Part shown: positions 7,120-14,605 of the stretch, piece after piece
Numbering within the stretch: position 1 is the stretch's first letter
How the letters are laid out: the number at the start of each line of letters is the position of its first letter
From: Clostridiales bacterium
Lineage (GTDB): Bacteria > Bacillota > Clostridia > Christensenellales > Aristaeellaceae
DNA: 21,037 nt
Assembly: GCA_019419995.1 (NCBI GenBank)
Contig: JAHZHZ010000010.1
Location: forward strand, 48,342 to 69,378
Direction: 5' to 3'
Program-made: the position numbers and the translations under genes
Notes under the pieces: generated by a model
What the model was told of the DNA's origin: nothing
What the model saw: only the letters and a program-made list of their open reading frames with translations
Databases searched by the model: none

Positions 7120-7746
7120 GATGGATTAAATGGTTATTCGCAAAATGGTTTGTGGGTTTTCGGTGAAAATCAAGCGGAATGGTGGGGAGGATCGTGTCCA
7201 TTTCTTGATTAGCCGGTGTAAAGCTGCACGGAAAAACCAATATTATAGAACTGCTGGGGGACAAACCCGCCGTATGGAAATCGACCAACAAGCGAATATC
7301 AATGTAGATCTTCTGGTTTAGTTTATCAATGAAATTGTGGGGATGACACAAGTTCAATATTCAATGGAAAAATCTCAATCTGCTGAAAGCGCTTCATCGG
7401 CGTCCCCATCGCCTTCATTCTTTCCGCGTTTTTGCGAAATGAAGCCCCACTCACATGGTCTTCACCCTCTCGCAAACGATGAATTGGCTTCATATTTCTG
7501 AGGTCCTTCGCTTAAAATGCGGTGCCATGAAAGAATAATCATGGCAAAAATCAAAGATGCATCGCTAGTATTAGGCGTGGAAAGATCCTTTTGGGACTCT
7601 CTACATTTCCGGATGATTTGATACCAACTGCATCTTTGACACATAATCACAGTATTTTGCGCTTTCAAATCGGGTATGAATCGCATCAATAATATTTAAT
7701 AGGCTTTCAAAAGGGATGAGGACTTTTTGGCCTTGAAGTCAGGCGC
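7120..7746. other. 627-bp stretch without a recognisable gene
   Basis: Between the operon terminator and the stop codon of the ROK gene no open frame has a good ribosome binding site together with recognisable sequence. Short frames exist on both strands (for example 7130-7321 on + and 7462-7689 on -), but they are low-complexity in character and end abruptly. One + strand frame near 7215-7290 reads like coding sequence (NIIELLGDKPAVWKST) before hitting stops. This may be a remnant of a decayed gene; I could not assign a family. No clear terminator for the ROK gene was found in the part next to its stop codon. Confidence 0.4.
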
Positions 7747-8916
7747 TTATATATTTTTGAGAGTGATTTTTTCAATATATTTATCAATTACATAGATGCA
7801 CGCTCCGATACCAGAGGTGCCTTTGGTAAATTCAAACATGTGCAGATCGATTGGTTGGGTGCGATAATTTTCTGTGCGGCTGTCGAGTACTTCCTGTATG
7901 GAGGTTTGCAAACAATCAACGCTGCATTTGGCATACACGGTCACATAGTAGATGTCGAACATGTAAGTCAAGCTTAAAATCATGTTTCCCAGATAGCGGC
8001 CTGCTACGGACATAACTTCAATAGCATTTTGATCATTCTGCTTGGCTAATTGACTGACCTCCCTAAGTGAGCTCAATGGCACGCCAGAAACTTCCTGATA
8101 TCTCTTTACAATGGCATGCTCACTGGCGTAGAGAGACAGACAACCACGGTTTCCGCAGACACAAAGCGGGCCATCAGCATTGACACTCACATGACCAATG
8201 CGTCCAGCATTTCCTCTGCTACCTTCCAATAAGCGCCCATTCATTATAACGCCCATGCCAATACCGTGCCGCAAAATAATGAATAGGCGATTACTGGTAG
8301 CATTGTTGACATCTTTGCGGTACTCAGCCCAAGCCAGCATATTTGCATCGTTTTCAATGTAGGCAGGCATGTCCAGATGGGCAGTTAGAAGATCACCAAT
8401 ATGGATATCGTGCCAGCCGGGAATGCGTTCAATGGTTGAATGCTTTCTTTCCAAATCCGTCTGCCCCGGGATTCCCATACAGATGCCTAAAAAACGGTCG
8501 TGAGGAATTTTGGATTCTTCAATGACAACGTCAATGGCATGCAATAAGGCTTCAATTATTTCTGTACAGCTGGCATTCTCATCTAATGAGAAACTCCTTT
8601 CAACTATACAGGTATATTCCAGATTGGTAATGGCAATATTGACCATTGGAAATTCAAAATCAATGCCTATTGCAAAAAAAGCATTTGCATTCGGACTGTA
8701 TAGGGCAGCAGCACGACCTCCTCTGGAGCTTGTTTGCCCCGTACATAAAATCATGCCTTCATTTTCCATTGTGCGAATAAGATTGGTTACTGTAGGACGA
8801 CTAAGTTGAGTCATATACTCAAGGTCAGATATGGAGACACCATCGTTTCTGCGGATGCAGTCATAGAGTATGCTTTTATTGGCCATTTTTACGTCGCTGA
8901 GATTTCTTGCTTTCAC
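7747..8916 (-). CDS. ROK-family transcriptional repressor (XylR/NagC type)
   Basis: A 389-residue sugar-responsive repressor: an N-terminal winged helix-turn-helix (about 14-58, with SISDLEYMTQLSRPTVTNLIRTM as separate helices) followed by a ROK sugar-kinase-like domain. IENDANMLAWAEY (187-199) keeps the Asp190 position. The zinc motif is His242 plus CVCGNRGC (Cys252, Cys254, Cys259). The usual AGE(I/L)GH is AGRIGH, with Arg239 in place of the sugar-contacting Glu seen in ROK kinases, consistent with a binding-only regulator. The start is GTG at 8914-8916, with AGGAG nine bases upstream on this strand (about 8927-8931); a later in-frame ATG at 8886 is less well supported. It is divergent from the transporter operon and very probably represses it, with the imported sugar or its derivative as inducer. 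Confidence 0.92.
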   Translation of the reverse strand: MKARNLSDVKMANKSILYDCIRRNDGVSISDLEYMTQLSRPTVTNLIRTMENEGMILCTGQTSSRGGRAAALYSPNANAFFAIGIDFEFPMVNIAITNLEYTCIVERSFSLDENASCTEIIEALLHAIDVVIEESKIPHDRFLGICMGIPGQTDLERKHSTIERIPGWHDIHIGDLLTAHLDMPAYIENDANMLAWAEYRKDVNNATSNRLFIILRHGIGMGVIMNGRLLEGSRGNAGRIGHVSVNADGPLCVCGNRGCLSLYASEHAIVKRYQEVSGVPLSSLREVSQLAKQNDQNAIEVMSVAGRYLGNMILSLTYMFDIYYVTVYAKCSVDCLQTSIQEVLDSRTENYRTQPIDLHMFEFTKGTSGIGACIYVIDKYIEKITLKNI

Positions 8917-8946
8917 GGACTTAGTCTCCTAAAGTATTTTATAGTT

Positions 8947-8975
8947 ATTATAGCATACATATGCGAATTTTACAA
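8947..8975 (-). promoter_or_regulatory. Promoter of the ROK repressor gene
   Basis: On the minus strand, -35 TTGTAA (8970-8975) and -10 TATAAT (8947-8952) are separated by 17 bp. The spacer contains the palindrome GCATACATATGC (8953-8964), a possible autoregulatory site. It lies just upstream of the ribosome binding site of the repressor gene. Confidence 0.65.
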
Positions 8976-9032
8976 TTCATTATTTGAGTATATTATGGAA
9001 AACAATTATATCAATTAAATATGTAAAATATA

Positions 9033-9061
9033 TTGACATATCAAATGCTGAGTGTTATAAT
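9033..9061 (+). promoter_or_regulatory. Consensus sigma-A promoter of the transporter operon
   Basis: TTGACA (9033-9038) and TATAAT (9056-9061) match the sigma-A consensus at all twelve positions with the ideal 17-bp spacer, in an AT-rich surrounding. The start of transcription is expected near 9068, about 40 bases before the first gene. A perfect promoter normally needs tight repression, consistent with the adjacent ROK gene and the operator just downstream. Confidence 0.92.
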
Positions 9062-9076
9062 CAAAAAGCAATGAAA

Positions 9077-9099
9077 GTTTGCTATTTACTAAAGCAAAC
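9077..9099 (+). promoter_or_regulatory. Probable ROK-repressor operator (inverted repeat)
   Basis: GTTTGCT (9077-9083) and AGCAAAC (9093-9099) form a perfect 7-bp inverted repeat with a nine-base spacer, centred at 9088, roughly +10 to +32 relative to the predicted start of transcription. The half-site resembles the AGTTTGTT half-site of XylR operators. The position suits a roadblock or initiation block by the divergent ROK protein. The same RNA sequence could form a weak hairpin before the ribosome binding site. Confidence 0.65.
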
Positions 9100-9109
9100 G
9101 GGAGGTTTA

Positions 9110-10231
9110 GTGATCAATTTTATGAAAATTGTTAATATTGCAATTAATGCGTATAGCGCACCTCACGCAACACCTATCTCAAATGGGAAATACACTTACG
9201 CCACGACGGATATTGTAATTGTGACTGTGGATACGGATGAAGGGGTAACTGGACATGGTTGGGCCCATGGGACAGATATTGTCATTGATACGCTAAAGAG
9301 CCTGAGGCCCCGCTTGATTGGAGAAGACCCATTCAATGTGGAACGCATCTGGGATAGGATGTATTTGCCCAAGATATATGGCCGCAAGGGTTTTGAAACC
9401 AGAGCGATCAGTGCCATCGATATTGCTTTATGGGATATCATGGGAAAAGTTGCCGGAAGGCCCGTTCGTCAAATGCTTGGAGGCTTCCGGGAACAGGTTC
9501 CGGCGTACATTGCGGGTGGCTATTATGAATCGGGCAAAAATCATGATGGCCTGCGCGCCGAGATGCGGGCCAACATGGCGAGCGGGGCCAAAGCGGTCAA
9601 GATGAAAATTGGCGCAGCTTCCATAGCGGAAGACCTTGAGCGAATTGATGTGGTGCGGGATACCATTGGTCCTGAAGTGAAGCTGATGGTAGATGCAAAT
9701 AATGCATACGACCGCGTGCAGGCACTGAAGATGGGGCGCGAGTTGGATCGAAGGGATATTTACTGGTTTGAAGAACCGCTGCATCCTGAAGACATTGAGG
9801 GGTGCGCGGAACTTTGCCGAAGACTGGATACGCCCATTGCAGTGGGTGAGAACGAATATACCCGTTGGGGATTCCGTCAATTGATAGAGGGACACGCAGC
9901 GCAGATCATCAATGCGGACGCACAGGTATTGGGTGGTATCACGGAGTGGAAAAAAGTGGCAGATATTGCCATGGCTGCACATGTTTTAATTGCGCCGCAT
10001 GGCGATCAGGAAATACACACCCACTTGGTTTCTGCGGTTCCCAACGGTTTGATTGTTGAATATTATGACAACAATACCAACAGCCTCTTGAAGTATATGT
10101 TTAAGGAGCATTTGAAGCTGAACGCGGATGGATTTGTGCGTGCACCGGATCGTCCAGGACTGGGCGTGGAAATTAACTTTGATGCCATTGACAAATATTG
10201 CGTTTATACGGATCGGGATTCTAACCGTTGA
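9110..10231 (+). CDS. Enolase-superfamily enzyme, mandelate racemase subgroup (acid-sugar dehydratase or racemase)
   Basis: A 373-residue mandelate racemase/muconate lactonising-type enzyme. Counting from GTG 9110, catalytic residues fall at the mandelate racemase numbers: Lys164 and Lys166 (KMK), Asp195 and Asn197 (VDANN), Glu221 (FEEP), Glu247 (GEN), Asp270 (NAD), His297 (APHGD) and Glu317 (VEYY). Both acid/base arms (Lys166 and the Asp270-His297 dyad) and all three Mg ligands are therefore present. Most relatives dehydrate aldonates or aldarates to 2-keto-3-deoxy acids; true racemisation is also possible. The frame is open much further upstream, through the promoter. GTG 9110 is preferred because GGGAGG (9100-9105) lies just before it; ATG 9122 would be too far from it. 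It is the first gene of the ROK-controlled operon. Confidence 0.87.
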   Translation: MINFMKIVNIAINAYSAPHATPISNGKYTYATTDIVIVTVDTDEGVTGHGWAHGTDIVIDTLKSLRPRLIGEDPFNVERIWDRMYLPKIYGRKGFETRAISAIDIALWDIMGKVAGRPVRQMLGGFREQVPAYIAGGYYESGKNHDGLRAEMRANMASGAKAVKMKIGAASIAEDLERIDVVRDTIGPEVKLMVDANNAYDRVQALKMGRELDRRDIYWFEEPLHPEDIEGCAELCRRLDTPIAVGENEYTRWGFRQLIEGHAAQIINADAQVLGGITEWKKVADIAMAAHVLIAPHGDQEIHTHLVSAVPNGLIVEYYDNNTNSLLKYMFKEHLKLNADGFVRAPDRPGLGVEINFDAIDKYCVYTDRDSNR

Positions 10232-10267
10232 GAAAACGGGAGAAATAAATTTTAGGAGGGTCACATT

Positions 10268-11584
10268 ATGAAAAAACGCAACTTGTTGACAATTTTGCTT
10301 CTGGTGTGCCTGTTGTTCAGCTGTGTAGGCGTGGGCTATGCAGAAGAAGGTCTCTCGGGGACCATCGAATTCTGGTCTTTTTTGACCCAGGAAGAGCGTG
10401 CTGCTGAGCTGGAGAATATTGCACGTGCCTATGAAGCGGCCAACCCTGGCGTTACTGTCAACATTACCGTTATGCCCTGGACGGGCGCTTTGGATAGCCT
10501 TGTTGCGGCGGTGATCGCTGGAAATGCGCCGGATCTGTTTATTACCGGAACCGGTTATCCTCAGACCCTTGCTGGCACGGGTGGGCTGTTAGAGCTTTCC
10601 GAAGTGGTCGATGAGATCGGGGGAGCGGACACTTTCCTGAGCACTTCTCTGACCGTGCAGGGCGCTTCTGAAGATGGTGGCATTTACTCCATTCCGATTT
10701 ATGTTACACCCTATGTTGCCTACTACCGTCAGAGTTGGCTGGACGAGGCGGGAATCACTGAGCTGCCGACGACTTGGGAAGAGTATTATGACATGTGCCT
10801 GGCCGTGACGAACAAGGAAGAGGGACGCTATGGCTTTGCATTGCCGCTGGGCGACCTGCATGGCTGGAAGACAATTTGGAGTTTCCTGCAGGCCAACGAT
10901 GTGGACATCATTAATCGTACTGAGGATGGCGAATGGTTTATAGATATGGATGACGATACGCGTGCCGCAGCGATTGAAACGTATGAATACCTTTACAAGC
11001 TTGTGAAGGATTGCGCACCGGAAGGCACTGTAAACTATACGCAGGCTGAAGTTCGTGAACTGGTGGCCTCCGGAACGGTGATGAGCCGCATTGATACCCC
11101 TGAAATCTATTATACGATTGAGTCCATTGCGCCCGATGATATGGATGATGTTGGCTATTTCCAGATTCCCGGCCGCGTGAAGACCGGTTCTGGTCAGGGT
11201 TGGGTTGGACTGAGTGTGTACAAGGGTGGCAACACCGAGATTGCCAGCGATTTCATCAAGTTCATGTTTACCGGCGATACTCTGGTTGACTTCTATGCGA
11301 GCTATCCTTACGCGATGTTCCCGGCACAGAGTGCTCTGTATGAAAACGAGAGATATATTGATAGCATGCCGGAAACACTGAAGGGCCTCGTGCCGGATAT
11401 GGCCTTGGATATTCTGGAAACCTCTACGAGCCTGGTGATGGTGAATGGAGCTTTCCCCAATGCCGGCGAATTCGAATCCCAGCGCATTCTGGGCAATGCT
11501 TTGATTAACATGCTGACGCAGGGGTACACTGCTGAACAGGCAGTTGACTACATCATTGAATGCACTGAAGATCTGATGTACTGA
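10268..11584 (+). CDS. Family 1 extracellular solute-binding protein of a sugar ABC transporter
   Basis: A 438-residue binding protein of the MalE/UgpB class. It has an N-terminal signal (KKR, then about 16 hydrophobic residues) and a mature start near EEGLSGTIEFWSF, followed by the typical YEAANPGVTVNI segment and GNAPDLFITG. Gram-positive binding proteins are usually lipoproteins: Cys19 in LFSC is a possible lipid-attachment site, but Phe at -2 is unusual, and GYA-EEG offers a signal peptidase I site, so anchoring is uncertain. Excellent ribosome binding site TAGGAGGG just before ATG 10268. It delivers the substrate to the two permeases encoded downstream. Acidic or oligomeric sugars are typical for this family; the ligand is not known. 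Confidence 0.9.
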   Translation: MKKRNLLTILLLVCLLFSCVGVGYAEEGLSGTIEFWSFLTQEERAAELENIARAYEAANPGVTVNITVMPWTGALDSLVAAVIAGNAPDLFITGTGYPQTLAGTGGLLELSEVVDEIGGADTFLSTSLTVQGASEDGGIYSIPIYVTPYVAYYRQSWLDEAGITELPTTWEEYYDMCLAVTNKEEGRYGFALPLGDLHGWKTIWSFLQANDVDIINRTEDGEWFIDMDDDTRAAAIETYEYLYKLVKDCAPEGTVNYTQAEVRELVASGTVMSRIDTPEIYYTIESIAPDDMDDVGYFQIPGRVKTGSGQGWVGLSVYKGGNTEIASDFIKFMFTGDTLVDFYASYPYAMFPAQSALYENERYIDSMPETLKGLVPDMALDILETSTSLVMVNGAFPNAGEFESQRILGNALINMLTQGYTAEQAVDYIIECTEDLMY

Positions 11585-11600
11585 TTTATCAATAAAGATA

Positions 11601-11636
11601 CGCCGAAGCATGCTGGGTAAGGGCAATGCTTCGGCG
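11601..11636 (+). other. Intergenic stem-loop between binding-protein and permease genes
   Basis: CGCCGAAGCAT (11601-11611) pairs perfectly with ATGCTTCGGCG (11626-11636) over 11 bp around a 14-nt loop. It is followed by ATATCC, not a T run. Such hairpins after the binding-protein gene of ABC operons are known to stabilise its mRNA and lower permease expression, giving an excess of binding protein. That role is inferred here from position and structure. Confidence 0.65.
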
Positions 11637-11664
11637 ATATCCTTAATAATGAAAGGTGAAAGCC

Positions 11665-12576
11665 ATGAAAAAGAGTGAAAAGCTGGGAAGCATGAGAAAG
11701 CGGGAGGGAATAGAGGGCACGCTTCTGTACATGCCGGCAATCATCATTGTCTTTGGCATTGTTTTCTTTCCAATGATTTATGCCTTGGTCATGAGTTTCA
11801 CAAGCTATAAAGTCAGCAATCCCGTGATGAATTTTGTGGGATTTAGGAATTATGCCAAAGTGCTCGCTGATTCGGATTTCTGGGATGCGGTCGGCAGATC
11901 TCTGATTTTTACCGTTGGTTCTCTGGTGCCTCAGATCGTTATTGGGCTTGCCATGGCGAGTCTGTTAAATCAAAAGCGGCTTCGCTGTAAGATGCTTTTT
12001 CGGGGCCTGGCAATTACGCCTTGGTTGGTGCCAACCGTTGCTGTAGCCATGGTCTTCCGCTGGATGTTTAATGACCTGTATGGAATTATAAATTATATGG
12101 CAATGGACGCGGGCATAATGTCGAGCTCGTTTGCGTGGCTTTCCAGTGAGACAGGAGCAATGGTGGTGTTAATTCTCGCAAACATTTGGCGTGGGACACC
12201 TCTGCTTTTAACGATGTTCCTTGCCGGTTTGCAGGGAATCCCAGAAGATTTGTACGAGGCAGCTCAGGTTGATGGCGCAAACGCATGGCGCCGATTTAAG
12301 AGCATTACTCTACCGCTTCTGGTGCCGGTTTTGATGGTTTCTGGCGTATTGCGCTTTATCTGGACGTTCAATTTCTACGATCTGCCGTGGGTATTGACTG
12401 GCGGAGGCCCTGTTGACGCAACTCAGACAACGCCGATTTATGCTTACAAGCGTGCTTTCAGCAGCTATCGCATGGGCGAGGGTTCGGCCATTACCATGTT
12501 GTTGTTCCTGATTCTGATGGTATTTGCCATAGCCTACTTCCAATTGAGAAAGCGCCAGGGAAACATTTATAAGTGA
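11665..12576 (+). CDS. Sugar ABC transporter permease, MalF/UgpA type
   Basis: A 303-residue integral membrane protein with about six transmembrane segments (near 22-46, 80-102, 115-135, 165-187, 216-238 and 273-293). The cytoplasmic EAA coupling loop EDLYEAAQVDGANAWRRF (195-211), followed by ITLP, contacts the ATPase. ATG 11665 is preceded by AAAGGTG at good spacing; GTG 11656 overlaps that site and is rejected. It pairs with the MalG-type permease that starts 15 bp after its stop. No ATPase gene is in this run; the one at 16344 probably serves. Confidence 0.93.
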   Translation: MKKSEKLGSMRKREGIEGTLLYMPAIIIVFGIVFFPMIYALVMSFTSYKVSNPVMNFVGFRNYAKVLADSDFWDAVGRSLIFTVGSLVPQIVIGLAMASLLNQKRLRCKMLFRGLAITPWLVPTVAVAMVFRWMFNDLYGIINYMAMDAGIMSSSFAWLSSETGAMVVLILANIWRGTPLLLTMFLAGLQGIPEDLYEAAQVDGANAWRRFKSITLPLLVPVLMVSGVLRFIWTFNFYDLPWVLTGGGPVDATQTTPIYAYKRAFSSYRMGEGSAITMLLFLILMVFAIAYFQLRKRQGNIYK

Positions 12577-12591
12577 TAGGGGGTTGCAGAT

Positions 12592-13440
12592 ATGGATCTT
12601 ACGCTAAAGAAGAGACGGAAAGAACGGCTCAAAACCATAGGGATACACCTGTTAGCCATTTTCGCGCTGATAATTATCCTGTTTCCCATCTATTGGTTGT
12701 TGGTTTCCGCATTAAAAAGTCCGGAACACATCTTGGATACCCCCCCGTCGTTGATTCCGAAAAACATGTCTCTGCATTTTGTCAAGCATGTCTTTTCCGA
12801 GTTTAAAATTGGCCGCTATCTGTTTAACAGCGTGTTCCTTTCCGTAGTTTCCACTGGGATTACGCTAATTATCGCTGCCTTGGCTGCTTTCAGCTATCGC
12901 ATGTATGTGTATCGCGCAAAGGAATCGTTCAGCAAAATGATTCTGTTTGTGTATATGTTTCCGCAGATACTTATCATTATCCCCATTTATTTGCTGATGT
13001 CCAAGCTGGGACTCATTAACAGCTGGTTTGGTCTGATTCTCTGCTACGTGGCGTTTGAAATGCCCATTTGTATTTGGACGCTGCAATCGTACTTTGCCAC
13101 AATCCCACGGGATCTGGTAGAGGCGGCGGAAATCGACGGTTTATCCCGCATCCGCACGCTTTGGAAGGTATTTGTGCCGGTAGCGCTGCCAGGATTTGCG
13201 GCCAGTGGGGTCATGACCTTTATTGGCATCTGGAACAACTTCCTGCTGGCCAATACTTTATTGATTGACGATTCATTGCAGACATTGCCCGTTATCGTGG
13301 CCGATTTTAGTTCTCGTGACAGCATGCTTCAGGGAGATGTGCTTGCGGCCTCATTGATTGTCTGCATTCCCTCATTTTTCTTTGCGCTGTTTGCCCAGAA
13401 ATATCTGGTAGGCGGATTGACGGATGGAGCGGTGAAATAA
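12592..13440 (+). CDS. Sugar ABC transporter permease, MalG/UgpE type
   Basis: A 282-residue membrane protein with about six transmembrane segments (near 18-40, 80-102, 115-136, 143-164, 198-219 and 250-271). The EAA loop RDLVEAAEIDGLSRIRTLWKV (residues 173-193) is followed by FVPVALPG. The start is ATG 12592 after an AGGGGG ribosome binding site. It forms the heterodimeric channel with the preceding permease. The next gene begins three bases after its stop, so the transporter and the second enolase-type enzyme are co-transcribed and probably translationally coupled. Confidence 0.93.
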   Translation: MDLTLKKRRKERLKTIGIHLLAIFALIIILFPIYWLLVSALKSPEHILDTPPSLIPKNMSLHFVKHVFSEFKIGRYLFNSVFLSVVSTGITLIIAALAAFSYRMYVYRAKESFSKMILFVYMFPQILIIIPIYLLMSKLGLINSWFGLILCYVAFEMPICIWTLQSYFATIPRDLVEAAEIDGLSRIRTLWKVFVPVALPGFAASGVMTFIGIWNNFLLANTLLIDDSLQTLPVIVADFSSRDSMLQGDVLAASLIVCIPSFFFALFAQKYLVGGLTDGAVK

Positions 13441-13443
13441 ACA

Positions 13444-14583
13444 ATGAAGATCACAGATATACGTACACGATTTGCCGATATCTATATGTTTGTGGAGATT
13501 TATACCGATGAAGGCATCGTGGGGTTGGGAGAGAGCGGCGCATGGGCATTTCTCGAGGCATCTGCACAGGCGGTGGAGACATTTAAACGCTACCTGATTG
13601 GGCAAGACCCATTGCTGATTGAACATCACTGGCAGTACATGTATCGCTGCTATCATTTTCGTGGTGCGGCAATTATGGGAGCGCTTTCTGCAATTGATAT
13701 TGCGCTCTGGGATATCAAAGGTAAATATTATGGCGTTCCGTGCTATGAATTGCTGGGCGGGAAGACCCGTGACAAGGCGCGTGTGTACTATCACGTATTT
13801 GGAGACAGCCGGGAAAAACTGGTAGCGGGTTGCAAGGAAGCTAAGGCGAAAGGCTTTACGGCGGTGGGGCATTTGACCCCCTTTGTGGATTCTGACCGCA
13901 ATGAACGCTATTTCAGCAGCTTTGCCAGAAAGATGGATCAGGCGATTGAATCTGTATTTAAATACCGGGAAGCTGTGGGGGACGAAGTGGATCTTTGTAT
14001 AGAGATCCACCGTCAATTGACGGTGCCTGAAGCCATAACGCTGGGCAGAGAAATCGAACCCTGTCATCCGCTGTTTTATGAGGATCCGGTGCGCCCTGAT
14101 AATTTTGATGACATGGCAAAAGTGGCATCGGGCATTGGTATTTCCATTGCTACTGGCGAACGTCTGCATACCCTTCAGGAGTTTGCCATGCTGATCCATA
14201 GGGATGCCTGCCATTACATTCGGCCGGATGTGTGCATGTGCGGCGGTATAACCCAGGCAAAGAAGATCGCGGCGCTTGCGGAAGGGTTTGGTGTTCAGGT
14301 TGTGCCCCATAATCCACTAAGCCCCGTAAGCACAGCTGCCTGTATACAGTTGGCAGCTTCAATTCCAAACTTTACGATTCAGGAGCTACCAATTGGAGAG
14401 GACTGTGCGCCTAAGAATCAGATCGTGCGCGCATCACTCAAGCTTGAAAGTGGATTTTTAATCGTACCGGATGCGCCTGGCATCGGTATTGAACTTGCAG
14501 AGGACGCTGAAATTAAGTGTCCGTATATTCCCAGAAAATATGTGACCAAGCTGTACACAGACGGTTCGGTAATGGATCAATAG
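13444..14583 (+). CDS. Enolase-superfamily enzyme, DgoD/ManD-like, with atypical active site
   Basis: A 379-residue protein resembling D-galactonate and D-mannonate dehydratases (WQYMYRCYHFRGAAIMGALSA before IDIALWDIKGK). Metal and catalytic positions: Glu187 and His189 in IEIH, where DgoD has Asp-x-His; Glu213 in YEDP; Glu239 in TGER; Asp262 in RPD; His289 in VPHNPLSP; Glu314. The lysine expected at the end of the second barrel strand (K in the FKLN-type motif of DgoD) is replaced: here the motif is AVGHLTP (140-146). It may therefore use His189/His289 only, as lysine-lacking ManD-type members do, or have a different reaction. It overlaps no neighbour but starts three bases after the permease stop, with GGAG upstream inside the permease gene. 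The likely product is a 2-keto-3-deoxy sugar acid. Confidence 0.85.
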   Translation: MKITDIRTRFADIYMFVEIYTDEGIVGLGESGAWAFLEASAQAVETFKRYLIGQDPLLIEHHWQYMYRCYHFRGAAIMGALSAIDIALWDIKGKYYGVPCYELLGGKTRDKARVYYHVFGDSREKLVAGCKEAKAKGFTAVGHLTPFVDSDRNERYFSSFARKMDQAIESVFKYREAVGDEVDLCIEIHRQLTVPEAITLGREIEPCHPLFYEDPVRPDNFDDMAKVASGIGISIATGERLHTLQEFAMLIHRDACHYIRPDVCMCGGITQAKKIAALAEGFGVQVVPHNPLSPVSTAACIQLAASIPNFTIQELPIGEDCAPKNQIVRASLKLESGFLIVPDAPGIGIELAEDAEIKCPYIPRKYVTKLYTDGSVMDQ

Positions 14584-14605
14584 TGAGTCGGAGGAAGCTT
14601 ATAAT

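Noticed and set aside
8984..9109. N-terminal extension of the first enolase-type protein
   Set aside because: It would begin upstream of the perfect promoter, so it cannot be on the main transcript; GTG 9110 has the ribosome binding site and matches family numbering.
10589..11740. Long 383-residue minus-strand frame opposite the binding-protein gene
   Set aside because: It is the shadow of the binding-protein gene, is rich in His, Cys and Arg, and resembles no family.
13372..14310. 312-residue minus-strand frame opposite the second enolase-type gene
   Set aside because: It is antisense to a gene with clear family motifs and has no initiation signal.
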